This document shows, in pieces, positions 42,024 to 51,788 of a stretch of DNA of 64,000 nucleotides (its first letter is position 1; the number at the start of each line of letters is the position of its first letter). The stretch comes from Pontibacter vulgaris. Its GTDB lineage: Bacteria; Bacteroidota; Bacteroidia; Cytophagales; Hymenobacteraceae. The stretch spans positions 186,001 to 250,000 of the forward strand of contig NZ_JAJVDH010000007.1 in the NCBI RefSeq assembly GCF_022758145.1, read 5' to 3'. The notes under the pieces were generated by a model, which was not told the origin of the DNA, ran no database searches, and saw nothing but the letters and a program-made list of their open reading frames with translations. Made by a program: the position numbers and the translations under genes.

Positions 42024-43736
42024 TTATAGTTTCAGCCCGAATTTCTCTGCATTCTGCTGGGCGGTTTCGTAACCGGCGTCGGCGTGGCGGAAAATGCCCA
42101 TGGCCGGATCGTTGTGCAGCACGCGGCTCAGGCAACGATCGGCACGCTCGGTACCATCGGCCAATATAACCATGCCCGCATGCTGCGAATAGCCTATACC
42201 TACGCCACCACCGTGGTGGAACGATACCCATGTTGCACCACCCGCTGTGTTCGACATCAGGTTCAGCAATGGCCAGTCCGATACGGCGTCAGAGCCATCC
42301 AGCATACCTTCGGTTTCTCTGTAAGGCGATGCCACAGAACCGCAGTCCAGGTGGTCGCGACCGATAACGATAGGCGCTTTAACTTTACCATCTCGCACAA
42401 GTTGGTTAAACATCAGACCGGCTTTTTCGCGCTCGCCCATACCCAGCCAGCAGATACGGCAAGGCAAACCCTGGAATGCCACTTTTTCTTCAGCCTCATC
42501 CAGCCACTTTATCATGTGCGTGTTGTCCGGGAAGAGTTCTTTCAGCGCTGCATCGGTTACTTTAATATCCTCAGGATCGCCGGACAAAGCAGCCCAACGG
42601 AAAGGTCCTTTGCCTTCGCAGAACAACGGGCGCATGTACTCCGGCACAAAACCCGGTATGTTGAAGGCGTTTTTCTCACCGCCCTGCTGCGCAAACTCGC
42701 GCAGGTTATTGCCATAGTCGAAGGTCTTACTTCCGCGCTTCTGCAGTTCCAGCATAAAACCAACGTGGCGGGCCATACTTTTCAAAGAGCGAGTTTTATA
42801 GGCTTGCGGATCGCTTTCGCGCAGTACTTTGGCTTCTTCCAACGTTAAGCCGTTTGGTACATAACCATTTATAGGGTCGTGTGCAGATGTCTGGTCGGTT
42901 AAGATCTCTGGTGTAATATTATCCTGAATAAGTTTTTCCAGCACATCGCCAATATCACCTACCAGACCAATAGAGATGGCTTCGCCTTTTTCTTTGGCTT
43001 CCAGGGCCCAGCGTTTTGCTTCTTCGTAGTCGTAGGTCATTTTGTCGATGTAATGGGTTTCCAAGCGCTTTTTAATACGCTCCGGGTCCACATCTACACC
43101 CAGGAAAGTAGCTCCGGCTATAGTTGCGGCCAGTGGCTGCGCGCCACCCATGCCGCCTAAACCACCAGTTACCAATAGTTTGTGGCGCAGGTCGTCGTTA
43201 AAATGGATTCTTCCGCAGGCAGCAAACGTCTCGTAGGTTCCCTGCAAAATGCCCTGTGTACCGATGTAGATCCAGCTCCCCGCCGTCATCTGCCCATACA
43301 TCATCAGGCCACGTGCGCGCAGTTCGTTAAAATGCTCCCAGGTAGCCCAATGTGGTACCAGGTTAGAGTTGGCAATAAGGACACGCGGCGCTTCGGCATG
43401 TGTTCTTACTTTTCCCACCGGCTTACCCGATTGTACCAGCAAACTTTCGTCTTCTTCCAGGTTCAGCAACACTTCAATTATCTTCTGCGCATCAGCCACG
43501 GTTCGAGCAGCCTGGCCAATACCACCGTAAACTACCAAACGTGATGGGTCTTCCGCTACTTCATCAGTCAGGTTGTTCAGGAACATGCGCAACGCAGCCT
43601 CCGATTGCCAGTTTTTAGCGTTCAATTCCGGGCCGGTTGGCGGAATGTAAGTGGGATGGTTAGCGTATTTCTGGATAAACTCGCTTACCGAAAGGCCGGA
43701 GCGTTGTATCGTTTCTGTTTCAGGTGCAGTATTCAT
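42024..43736 (-). CDS. hutU: Urocanate hydratase
   Basis: A 570-residue NAD-dependent enzyme that turns urocanate into imidazolonepropionate. It has the family opening ([20 protein letters not shown]), the NAD-binding [18 protein letters not shown] (about 176-193), the catalytic cysteine region [18 protein letters not shown], and the end [12 protein letters not shown]. Length is normal. It leads the hut genes. Histidine ammonia-lyase hutH, which makes its substrate, is not in the window. Confidence 0.96.
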   Translation of the reverse strand: MNTAPETETIQRSGLSVSEFIQKYANHPTYIPPTGPELNAKNWQSEAALRMFLNNLTDEVAEDPSRLVVYGGIGQAARTVADAQKIIEVLLNLEEDESLLVQSGKPVGKVRTHAEAPRVLIANSNLVPHWATWEHFNELRARGLMMYGQMTAGSWIYIGTQGILQGTYETFAACGRIHFNDDLRHKLLVTGGLGGMGGAQPLAATIAGATFLGVDVDPERIKKRLETHYIDKMTYDYEEAKRWALEAKEKGEAISIGLVGDIGDVLEKLIQDNITPEILTDQTSAHDPINGYVPNGLTLEEAKVLRESDPQAYKTRSLKSMARHVGFMLELQKRGSKTFDYGNNLREFAQQGGEKNAFNIPGFVPEYMRPLFCEGKGPFRWAALSGDPEDIKVTDAALKELFPDNTHMIKWLDEAEEKVAFQGLPCRICWLGMGEREKAGLMFNQLVRDGKVKAPIVIGRDHLDCGSVASPYRETEGMLDGSDAVSDWPLLNLMSNTAGGATWVSFHHGGGVGIGYSQHAGMVILADGTERADRCLSRVLHNDPAMGIFRHADAGYETAQQNAEKFGLKL

Positions 43737-43855
43737 AGTCAGTTATAGCGTATTTTCTTCTTCAATATTCTTAAAAATAAAGCAAAAAGGATAGTAAAAC
43801 CTGCTTAATTTCGACAATTCCCAGTAAAATTATACTTGCAAAAAGAAGAGCCATT

Positions 43856-44479
43856 ATGTTTCATTTGCCCATCACATCGCTTAAAACCCAATTCGGAGAC
43901 CTGGATATTTACCTGTTCGACCAGTTGCTGAAGGGTCGGATACAAAAAGGTATGAAACTCCTGGATGCGGGCTGTGGCAATGGCAGAAATATACACTACC
44001 TGTTACAGGCGGGTGTAGAAGTACACGGAGCCGACACCTCAGAAGCAGCTATCGAGAAAGTGAAACAGTTGGCAAAAGAACTGGCTCCTACCCTGCCTGC
44101 CCGTAATTTTATAGTTGCTGACCTGGCTACGCTCCCTTATCCAAATCTATACTTTGATGTAGTGACCTGTAGTGCTGTGTTGCATTTTGCAAAAGATGAG
44201 CAGCATTTCAGAAGTATAGTTCAGGAACTATGGCGGGTAATAAAACCGGGCGGCATGCTGTTTTGCAGGCTTAGTACAACTATAGGTCTGGAGGGTAAGT
44301 TACAGCATTTACAAGGCAGATTTTACCAGATGGCACATGGGCCTGTCTGGTTTTTAGCGGATGAAAATCTATTAGCTGAATTGGAGAAGCAAATGGATGC
44401 CGAACGTTTGGATCCGTTGAAAACGACCGTGGTAGAACAGGATAGAAGTATGACTACCTGGGTGCTGGGGAAAGTATAG
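43856..44479 (+). CDS. Class I SAM-dependent methyltransferase
   Basis: A 207-residue methyltransferase of the Rossmann type. The SAM site is LLDAGCGNGRNIHYLL (about 36-51), the acidic loop VHGADTSEAAIEKV, motif IV VVTCSAVLHFA, and LWRVIKPGGMLFCRLS. It resembles the TehB/UbiE-like small-molecule group. The substrate is unknown. Its promoter lies in the short divergent gap upstream of hutU, but nothing links it to histidine metabolism. A dispersed repeat begins within 10 bases of its stop. Confidence 0.88.
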   Translation: MFHLPITSLKTQFGDLDIYLFDQLLKGRIQKGMKLLDAGCGNGRNIHYLLQAGVEVHGADTSEAAIEKVKQLAKELAPTLPARNFIVADLATLPYPNLYFDVVTCSAVLHFAKDEQHFRSIVQELWRVIKPGGMLFCRLSTTIGLEGKLQHLQGRFYQMAHGPVWFLADENLLAELEKQMDAERLDPLKTTVVEQDRSMTTWVLGKV

Positions 44480-44487
44480 TTATCAAA

Positions 44488-44560
44488 CCACCCCTACCCC
44501 TCAGAGCTATGCTCGCTAGCTTCGAACTCGCGTTCTCCCTAGTTCAAGTAGGGAAGTTTT
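44488..44560. repeat. Dispersed intergenic repeat B, copy 2
   Basis: Matches 12505-12580: CCCCTCAGAGCTATGCTCGC, then TAGCTTCGAACTCGCGTTCT and AGTTCAAGTAGGGAAGTTT, with about one difference in ten. It directly follows the methyltransferase gene. Confidence 0.75.
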
Positions 44561-44568
44561 ATTTAATT

Positions 44569-44750
44569 ATGGCGCGAGCGTCTTCACTTGTGTCGAACTA
44601 TAGTTGGGCGTCCCGCCCAGTTGAGTTAAAACAGACAATCTAGTAATTGTGCGATTAACTATAGTTTCAATAAAGGGGCCAAAGGCCCCTCTATAATACG
44701 TCACGAGTCACAGATCCCGAAGCATTTCGGGGCGAAGACGCTCGCGCCAT
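44569..44750. mobile_element. 182-bp non-coding element with perfect 17-bp inverted ends (MITE-like)
   Basis: ATGGCGCGAGCGTCTTC (44569-44585) and its exact reverse complement (44734-44750) bound the element. Inside are two copies of the palindrome AACTATAGTT (near 44598 and 44658), and hairpins GGGCG-CGCCC, AGGGGCC-GGCCCCT and CCCGAA-TTCGGG. No open frame of note. No target-site duplication is obvious. It ends three bases from the stop of the thioesterase gene. Miniature transposable element is the best reading; a structured RNA is possible. Confidence 0.55.
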
Positions 44751-44753
44751 GAG

Positions 44754-45188
44754 TTATTCCAACTCTACAAAATCAGGGCTACGGCGCATGTGTACGAAGT
44801 GGTCGGCCAGTTCTTCGGGTAAGTTAGCCAGTTTGCGTTTCAATACATCAATCCAGGCACCTTCTACAACTATAACCGCTGCTTTTACACCGTCTTCTTT
44901 AAACAGCTCGTGGCAGATGGTCCAGCGGGAACCGTCTTTTTTGCTTTTTGCAAGCTCTGTGGTTACAGTTATCGTTTCATTCACGCCTACTTCGCGCAGG
45001 TAAGTTGTTTCCTCCCTGAAAAGGATCGGCCCGATGTGCAGCTTCTGGAAAGTCTTCATATCCAGTCCCATTACGGCTAGAACTTCGATGCGGGCTTGTG
45101 CCGCAAAATCGGCGTAGGCAGAGTGGCGCATGTGCATGTTGGCATCCAGGTGCGACCACATTACTTTGCCTGTATAAGTATGGCTCAT
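44754..45188 (-). CDS. Acyl-CoA thioesterase, hotdog fold (4HBT type)
   Basis: A 144-residue thioesterase. The active-site region VMWSHLDANMHMRHSAYADF (about 9-28) matches the 4-hydroxybenzoyl-CoA thioesterase pattern, with Asp15 the likely catalytic acid. A central strand (ITVTTELAKSKKDGSRWTIC) and helix complete the hotdog. It would hydrolyse acyl-CoA esters in the cytoplasm. The substrate is unknown. It has its own promoter region, divergent from the giant surface-protein gene. Confidence 0.87.
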   Translation of the reverse strand: MSHTYTGKVMWSHLDANMHMRHSAYADFAAQARIEVLAVMGLDMKTFQKLHIGPILFREETTYLREVGVNETITVTTELAKSKKDGSRWTICHELFKEDGVKAAVIVVEGAWIDVLKRKLANLPEELADHFVHMRRSPDFVELE

Positions 45189-45380
45189 GCTTATCTTCTT
45201 CTGTTATAAGGGTAATGCAATCATTAACGGTGAATTTTCGGCAAAGATATCCTTGTTTATAACACAGGCTGATTTTTATATACCCGCAGGATATTGTGCC
45301 AAAGTATAGCTCTATGTTTATACTTTAATGCTTACATTTACAGTACAATAGCCCACGCTTTTAATTTATACTTTTAGCCT

Positions 45381-48300
45381 ATGAAAGCAATTTTACTGTT
45401 TTTTATTTTTGTCTTATTACTTTTTTCTGATGGCCAGGCTCAGGCTAACTTTGAAACTAAGTATGTCGTGGGTCCATCCTTATCAACCCCTCTTGGAGTT
45501 GTCATAGATGACTCAGGGAACATGTATGTTGCAAATAGCTATCAGGTAAGGGTGCTTGATGCCGCTGGTAACTTTGTTAAAGATATCCCTATTTCTGATG
45601 TGCCCTTTGCTGGCCAGGCTCGTGCAATTGCTAAAGATAAAGATGAGAACCTGTATGTATGGAATGCCTATGACTTCTATGTATATAAGCTGGATAAGCA
45701 AGGTAATGTTTTACATAAGTTTAAGAATTCTCTTATCAATTCATATACTGGATCAAATGTAGAGGGTATTGCAGTTGGCCCGGACGGAAGCATTTACATT
45801 ACAGACGTCACCATGCACGTTGTCAGAAAATTTACGAACGACGGACAGTTTCTGCTGGAGTTTGGTTCACTAAATACACCCACAGATGTTGCAATAGCAG
45901 CAGACGGAAATGTTTATGTGGCTGATTCAGGCAATAAACGCATTGTAAAGTTTAATGCTTCCGGGCTGCTTTTAGCCACATTTACAAGACCAGGTAAAGG
46001 CGCTCCTAATTTTGGTAGACCAACAGGTGTAGAAATTGACAAGGCAGGTCTGATCTTTGTTGCTGATGCCGGAAATGCTGCTCTTTACGCTTTCACGAAT
46101 GACGATGTATGGCATTGGAATCTTCCTTTACCAAACATAGATCCAACTGAAAACCTTGGAGTAAATTTTGATAAAGCGGACAATAAGTACATCACGGCTA
46201 GTGGCACTCTTTCCTATCAATACAAAAATGGAAGAATAATAACGCTGTTGCCAGGTGGAGAGCGAGAGAATATATTCGGAATAGCAGATTCTACCAAAGG
46301 AAGCCTGTCTATTACAGCATTAGAGACAGATAGCAATGGTTTTTATTTCTATGTTGCTGATAATTTTTCTAAGCAAATCCTTACTTATAACCGGCAGGGT
46401 ATAAAGCTATCTATGTTCGGTGAAACCGGCCCTGAATCAGCGTTCAAAAAAAAGATCTATGATATTGCTGCCGGGCCTGATGGTTCCGTGTATGTATTGG
46501 ATAGCATGCAGTTTGGCAGAGTTAGAAAATTTAGTGCAGCAGGTAAGGTACTTTCTGAATTCGATCCTATGTCGAATAATAAAACTCCATACTGGCATGG
46601 CTATAAGCTCACCCAAGGCCTGGATCGTTTCTTTTATATTTTGGGAGAAGGTAAAATTTCCAAGTATGATGATCAAGGTAATTTTCTTCAGACTGTCAGT
46701 TTGTCCGGTATTCAGGCTTCTAATCCCAATATAACATACAAAGATATCGCAGTTGATGAGTTTGGGAACCTTTATGTGATCATTGTAGACAAAACTGATC
46801 CTTACCACCCAGTCGGGAAAATCAAAAAATACGCAAACTCAGGCCAGTTCATCTTACAGTTTGAGCCACATGTTAGTAGAACGCTTGAATTTTATGTTCC
46901 TAATAGCATAGAGCTTGACCAGAAAGGGAATATATATGTTGCAGGCAGTTCTGTTGATATTTTTGATACAGCCGGAAAGCTTACGGGAAATATACCTGTA
47001 ATAGCAGATGAAATAGCTGTTAATGCAAATGGAAGTGCTATGGCGGCTAGTATGTTGTTAAATGACCATTTCTATATTTTAGGAAAAACCTCAGATACCC
47101 AGCAAAGTTATATTAGTGGAATAATCTATCAGGATACAAATAAAAACAATGTTCCAGAGCCCAATGAAGCAAGATTGAAGAATATTGCGTTAAGAGTTGA
47201 GCCTGGATCCGTATTTGGCTTTTCGGATGTAAATGGAAACTACAAAATTGCAGTTGATAATATTGGAACATATCAGATAAGACAACTTTTACCGGATAAC
47301 AAAAAGGGCCGGGAGATTCAACAATCCTCACCAGCCGAGGGCATACCTCAATCCGTCACAATTACAGATAAGAAAAGCGTTGTAAACGGGATCAACTTCG
47401 GCAACCAAGTTACACTTTCCCCTTACCTTAACGCCAGCGTTTCCTCCACGCGCAGGCGCCGTTGTTTTGAGAGCACTACCAAAGTAACTTACACCAACTC
47501 CGGCTTTGCTACGGCCAACAATGCCAAAGTATACCTGCAACTACCTAAAGAGGTGGAATTACTATCAGCGGATAAATCCTACACACGTTTGCCAAACGGT
47601 ACCTATGTATTTGAGGCAGGCACTATTGCTGCCGGGCAAACAGGCTTTATTACCATACAGGATAAAGTAGTTTGTGGCGATGAAACTATACGCGGCCTGA
47701 CGGTGTGTACAAAAGCCTGGATCACGCCTGGCAACCAAAGCACTACGCCAGTACCTACAGCCACAGTAACCGGTGTGTGCAATTCAGAGAAAGGCATGGT
47801 GCGCTTTGTGATCAGAAACTCAGGCCTGGCCGGTATGGAAACCGGTAAGCAGTTCCGTTTATACTTGGATGGCCAGCTTTCTACGATAGAGAACTATAAA
47901 CTAGCCACTGGTGACAGCCTGGTGCTTTGGATACCAACTGGCGGCAAAACTGCCCGTCTTGAAGCAGACCAACCCGAAGGTAATGGCGAAAATTCCTTGG
48001 CAAGTGCTACAGTAGAGGCCTGCCGAAAAGGTGCAAGCGGTATTGTAAGTACCGGTTATGTGAATGCCCTACCACCCGATGATGAAGAAGCTGAAGCAGC
48101 CGAAGAATGCCTCCCAATCATCGACTCTTTCGACCCGAACGACAAACTGGTGATACCTGCAGGACTTACGGAAGAAAAATACACCTCTACGGGCACCGAG
48201 CTAAAGTATAAAATCAGGTTCCAGAATACAGGTACCGATGTTGCCTACCGGGTAGTAGTGGCAGATACATTATCCGAGCACTTGGACCTGAGTACATTAC

Positions 48301-49859
48301 GAATAGGTTCTGCTTCGCATAGCTATCGTTTTGAGGTGAGTGGCAAAGGCCGCCCGGTATTAACCTGGACTTTCGATAACATCATGCTGCCAGACAGCAC
48401 TTCAAACGAGCCTGGCAGCCACGGCTACATCCAGTTCAGCATCAAACCTAAAGCCGACCTGCCGGAGAAAACAGCCGTGGAGAACTTTGCCGATATCTAC
48501 TTCGATTACAACTCGCCTGTTCGCACCAATGTAACTACTAACCGGATTTACGACATGCCGCCGGTTATAAACGAAGAACTGAGGCTTTCTGCGGAGCAAA
48601 TAATTGCCTCGCCAGGTATTGCCGGCTTCTCTCCTGCTGCCGGCAAGTATGGCACAGAAGTTATACTTACGGGTAAGAAGTTCGCTGCAAAAGCTGCCGA
48701 TAACAAAGTATATTTTAATGGCGTGCAGGCGCAGGTAATTAGCGCTACAGAAACAGAACTGAAAGTACAGGTGCCATCTAAATCAGTTACTGGCTCACTT
48801 AAAATAGAAACGCCAGATGGCGCAGCCAGTACCAGCGAGAGTTTTGAAGTATACCAGCCGCCGTTACTCAGCAGTTTCAGCCCGATTGAAGGAGTTGTTG
48901 GTGCTACCGTTACCTTACAAGGCCAACACCTCGATCAAAGCCTTTTACAAAGTATAAAACTGGGAATGATTGAGTGTGAGATCATCAGCAATACGGGCGA
49001 TGCCTTAGTTTTAAAAGTGCCGGCTCAGGCAGCTACAGCTAAGTTTGAGATTACCACAAAAGGAGGCGAAACGCTAAGTGCATCAGCTTATGTAGTGTGG
49101 CACCAGCCAGAAATCAGTGGCCTGAGCAAGAAAACCGATATTGTGGGCGCAACTATAAGTATCAGCGGCGAAAATTTTGCTGCTGCCCCGGAGCGCAATA
49201 AAGTATGGTTTGGGCAAGTACAGGCCCAGGTAGTGCAGGCTTCCCCTACCATGCTAACTGTTAAAGTACCCCAGGGTGCGGCATCTGGGTATGTTGCAGT
49301 AGAAACACCGGGCGGTAAGGCAAATAGTGCTACTTATTTTGATGTAATACCAGGTCCGGCGTTTTTAGCCATGGCACCTTTAAAAGGAAGTGTAGGCACA
49401 GATGTAGAAATAACCGGAGCTCATTTCCTGACATTGGGCGTGCAGGATGAAATAGCTTTTAACGGAGAGAAAGCGCATGTACTGGAGGCATCCCCTACTA
49501 AACTTAAAGTACGGGTACCGCGTGGTGCCACCACCGGCAAACTTCAAATCAAAGGAGTAGGCGGCGTTGCTTTAAGTACTACAGATTTTGTGGTGGAAAC
49601 GCTTACTCCTGCCCAGGCCATTGCAGTATACCCGAATCCAACGTCCGGCCGCTTTATCATAAACCTGCAGCACGCTGACTTTGATGCCAGAGAAGTACAA
49701 TTGTTTAACGCAGTGGGCAAGTTAGTTTATACAGCAACTATAGCCAAACCACAGCCTGATAAAATCGAGATCAACGCTGAGCTGACCAGGCCGGGTGTGT
49801 ACCTGCTCCAGATCCATACGGAACGGGGCATAATAACGAAGAAACTGACGGTACTTTAA
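45381..49859 (+). CDS. Giant secreted NHL-repeat, IPT/TIG and T9SS sorting domain protein
   Basis: A 1492-residue surface protein with a signal peptide (residues 1-20). Residues 25-560 hold a series of NHL-type beta-propeller repeats (for example DDSGNMYVANSYQVRV, AADGNVYVADSGNKRIVKF). Residues 575-645 form an SdrD-B/SpaA-like repeat (GIIYQDTNKNNVPEPNEA). Residues 660-900 are immunoglobulin-like. A DUF11-like region starts at SFDPNDKLV (about 915). Four IPT/TIG domains span about 1077-1400, and a type A T9SS sorting domain follows from AVYPNPTSGRF (about 1413). It would cross the outer membrane by type IX secretion and be attached or released. The first ~2 kb lacks the TATACTT motif that is frequent in the rest. 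Confidence 0.9.
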   Translation: MKAILLFFIFVLLLFSDGQAQANFETKYVVGPSLSTPLGVVIDDSGNMYVANSYQVRVLDAAGNFVKDIPISDVPFAGQARAIAKDKDENLYVWNAYDFYVYKLDKQGNVLHKFKNSLINSYTGSNVEGIAVGPDGSIYITDVTMHVVRKFTNDGQFLLEFGSLNTPTDVAIAADGNVYVADSGNKRIVKFNASGLLLATFTRPGKGAPNFGRPTGVEIDKAGLIFVADAGNAALYAFTNDDVWHWNLPLPNIDPTENLGVNFDKADNKYITASGTLSYQYKNGRIITLLPGGERENIFGIADSTKGSLSITALETDSNGFYFYVADNFSKQILTYNRQGIKLSMFGETGPESAFKKKIYDIAAGPDGSVYVLDSMQFGRVRKFSAAGKVLSEFDPMSNNKTPYWHGYKLTQGLDRFFYILGEGKISKYDDQGNFLQTVSLSGIQASNPNITYKDIAVDEFGNLYVIIVDKTDPYHPVGKIKKYANSGQFILQFEPHVSRTLEFYVPNSIELDQKGNIYVAGSSVDIFDTAGKLTGNIPVIADEIAVNANGSAMAASMLLNDHFYILGKTSDTQQSYISGIIYQDTNKNNVPEPNEARLKNIALRVEPGSVFGFSDVNGNYKIAVDNIGTYQIRQLLPDNKKGREIQQSSPAEGIPQSVTITDKKSVVNGINFGNQVTLSPYLNASVSSTRRRRCFESTTKVTYTNSGFATANNAKVYLQLPKEVELLSADKSYTRLPNGTYVFEAGTIAAGQTGFITIQDKVVCGDETIRGLTVCTKAWITPGNQSTTPVPTATVTGVCNSEKGMVRFVIRNSGLAGMETGKQFRLYLDGQLSTIENYKLATGDSLVLWIPTGGKTARLEADQPEGNGENSLASATVEACRKGASGIVSTGYVNALPPDDEEAEAAEECLPIIDSFDPNDKLVIPAGLTEEKYTSTGTELKYKIRFQNTGTDVAYRVVVADTLSEHLDLSTLRIGSASHSYRFEVSGKGRPVLTWTFDNIMLPDSTSNEPGSHGYIQFSIKPKADLPEKTAVENFADIYFDYNSPVRTNVTTNRIYDMPPVINEELRLSAEQIIASPGIAGFSPAAGKYGTEVILTGKKFAAKAADNKVYFNGVQAQVISATETELKVQVPSKSVTGSLKIETPDGAASTSESFEVYQPPLLSSFSPIEGVVGATVTLQGQHLDQSLLQSIKLGMIECEIISNTGDALVLKVPAQAATAKFEITTKGGETLSASAYVVWHQPEISGLSKKTDIVGATISISGENFAAAPERNKVWFGQVQAQVVQASPTMLTVKVPQGAASGYVAVETPGGKANSATYFDVIPGPAFLAMAPLKGSVGTDVEITGAHFLTLGVQDEIAFNGEKAHVLEASPTKLKVRVPRGATTGKLQIKGVGGVALSTTDFVVETLTPAQAIAVYPNPTSGRFIINLQHADFDAREVQLFNAVGKLVYTATIAKPQPDKIEINAELTRPGVYLLQIHTERGIITKKLTVL

Positions 49860-49876
49860 ACTGAATTACAAGCAAA

Positions 49877-49925
49877 AAGGGGCTTCTGCTACGATAGCAG
49901 AAGCCCCTTCTGTTTTATACTTTAT
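49877..49925. terminator. Bidirectional terminator
   Basis: AAGGGGCTTCTGCT pairs exactly with AGCAGAAGCCCCTT around a 5-base loop, with A and T flanks and TATACTTT after it. It separates the giant gene from the convergent alcohol dehydrogenase gene. Confidence 0.92.
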
Positions 49926-49930
49926 ACTTC

Positions 49931-50974
49931 CTACAAACTCGCCATATCAATCACGAATCTATACTTCACATCGCTTCGCAGCATGCGCTCGTAGGCTTCG
50001 TTTATTTCAGATATCGGGATCAGCTCTATATCTGACATTATGTTGTGTTCGGCACAGAAATCCAGCATTTCCTGGGTTTCCGGAATACCCCCGATCATAG
50101 AACCAGCCAGGCGTTTACGACGCGCAATTAAACTGAAACCAGCTACGGCAGATGGTTCCGGCGGTGCACCCAACAGTATCATCGTTCCATCGCGCTTCAA
50201 CATCGACAAGTACAGATTATAGTCGTGCGGGGCGGATACGGTATCAATTATAAAATCGAAGGAATTACGGAGCTTTTTCAATGTTTCCTCATCATTGGTA
50301 ACGGCAAAGTTGTGCGCACCTAAGTGTAGTGCATCCTGCTTTTTATTTGGAGAGGTACTTAGCACTGTTACATCCGCACCCTTGGCAACAGCTATCTTCA
50401 CGGCCATATGGCCCAATCCACCCAAGCCAACTATACCTAAGCGGTGGCCTTTCCCTATCTTCCATTCCATGATTGGCGAATAGGTAGTTATACCGGCACA
50501 AAGCAAAGGCGCTGTGCGAGCCAGATCAAGGCTTTCAGGCACTTTTAAAGTATAGTTTTCATCCACCACAATTTGTGAAGAATAGCCTCCATACGTAATT
50601 GTTTTGTTATCGCGCTCGTAGCTGTTGTAAGTGCCCACGTTATGTACTTCGCAGTATTGCTCCAGGCCTTCTTTGCAACTATGACACTCGCGGCAAGAGT
50701 CCACGAAACAGCCTACACCAGCCAGGTCGCCTACTTTAAATTTGGTTACACTGTTGCCCACTTTGGTTACCACACCCACAATTTCGTGCCCGGGCACCAA
50801 CGGGTACATGGCTCCGCCCCATTCGTCGCGCACCTGGTGCAGGTCTGAGTGGCAAACACCGCAATATTTAATTTCGATTAAGACATCATTCTCTCCTACC
50901 TCCCGGCGCTCAAAATTATAAGGCCCCAACGGGCTAGTAGGATCAAAGGCTGCATAAGCTTTAGCTGGAATCAT
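49931..50974 (-). CDS. Zinc-type NAD(P)-dependent alcohol dehydrogenase (cinnamyl/YahK group)
   Basis: A 347-residue medium-chain dehydrogenase that reduces aldehydes or oxidises alcohols in the cytoplasm. Catalytic zinc ligands are Cys38 (CGVCHSDLHQ) and His63-Glu64 (PGHEIVG). The structural zinc cysteines lie in SCRECHSCKEGLEQYC (about 93-108). The Rossmann motif is GLGGLGHMAVKIA (about 177-189). The motif set is that of the cinnamyl alcohol dehydrogenase group, which usually prefers NADP. It is not in an operon. Confidence 0.92.
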   Translation of the reverse strand: MIPAKAYAAFDPTSPLGPYNFERREVGENDVLIEIKYCGVCHSDLHQVRDEWGGAMYPLVPGHEIVGVVTKVGNSVTKFKVGDLAGVGCFVDSCRECHSCKEGLEQYCEVHNVGTYNSYERDNKTITYGGYSSQIVVDENYTLKVPESLDLARTAPLLCAGITTYSPIMEWKIGKGHRLGIVGLGGLGHMAVKIAVAKGADVTVLSTSPNKKQDALHLGAHNFAVTNDEETLKKLRNSFDFIIDTVSAPHDYNLYLSMLKRDGTMILLGAPPEPSAVAGFSLIARRKRLAGSMIGGIPETQEMLDFCAEHNIMSDIELIPISEINEAYERMLRSDVKYRFVIDMASL

Positions 50975-51073
50975 AGTTCGGAAATGCTAGTGATTTATAA
51001 ATTAAGAAAAAAACCAGACCTGCCAGCCATAAAATCAATACAGGCAGCAGGTCTGGGATCAGCCATAAAAGGC

Positions 51074-51577
51074 TTATTTTTTATTGAGCGACAATACGTA
51101 TCGGGCCATGTCTTTGGCATCGGCCTCGCTGATGTTCGGGTGTGGAGTCATCGGAACTTCGCCCCAAACGCCTTTACCTCCCTTAATAATTTTACCGGCA
51201 AGGTAATCAACGTTCTTATCATTGAATTCATACTTCTTGGCTACATCTATATAGGCAGGGCCAACAATCTTTTTCTCTTCGTTGTGGCAGGCCAGGCAGT
51301 CAGACATGGAAATTAGCTTAGAGCCTTTGGAAAAATCACCGGTTGCGGCTGCTGTTTCTGTTTCTTTGGCTACAGTAGCATTGTCCTGTGGAGCTGGAGT
51401 TGGAGCTGCAGTTCCGGTATCTGGTGTAGTAGTTGCCAACCCGGGTTCTGTAGCTTCGGCAGTATTTTCTTCGGTTGTGCGGTTCTTGTTGTCATACACA
51501 TCCTCATACTCCGATTTGTTGCCGCCACAGCTTGCAAGCAAAGCGCACAAACCGAATGCTGTTACAATTTTTTTCAT
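51074..51577 (-). CDS. Cytochrome c lipoprotein
   Basis: A 167-residue lipoprotein with the lipobox LASC (Cys17). A Thr/Ala/Pro/Glu-rich linker (about 25-80) leads to a small class I cytochrome c domain: heme-binding CLACH at Cys94-His98 and axial Met143 in EVPMTPHPN. It resembles c551/c552-type electron carriers tethered to the membrane. It may carry electrons to a terminal oxidase or peroxidase. It follows the alcohol dehydrogenase gene only by position, with opposite upstream regions, so a link is not implied. Confidence 0.92.
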   Translation of the reverse strand: MKKIVTAFGLCALLASCGGNKSEYEDVYDNKNRTTEENTAEATEPGLATTTPDTGTAAPTPAPQDNATVAKETETAAATGDFSKGSKLISMSDCLACHNEEKKIVGPAYIDVAKKYEFNDKNVDYLAGKIIKGGKGVWGEVPMTPHPNISEADAKDMARYVLSLNKK

Positions 51578-51788
51578 GGTTTTAGTTGAGTTTTATGTTG
51601 CTGTAAGTATACGAATGAAAATCTATTTTACACCTTTCAGCATTTATAGTTACAGCACCTGCATTAACAAACCAGAGCAAGCGTTTTTATATAATAATTT
51701 GCTTACCAACGCAGTACCATCCGGCTTAATTTTAAAATCACTATATTACCTTTTCAAACCGACTGATTTAATCTCCTTACCAAGAACC

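Noticed and set aside
41914..42231. In-frame upstream extension of hutI by 106 codons
   Set aside because: It overlaps the hutU 3' end, is rich in Arg and Trp in a way typical of shadow frames, and the family start fits ATG 41913.
42084..42848. 254-codon plus-strand frame opposite hutU
   Set aside because: It lies wholly inside hutU on the other strand, in the frame usually left open by GC-biased coding sequence, and resembles no protein.
51282..51788. In-frame upstream extension of the metalloprotease gene
   Set aside because: It is antisense to the cytochrome c gene; a normal signal peptide begins at ATG 51789.
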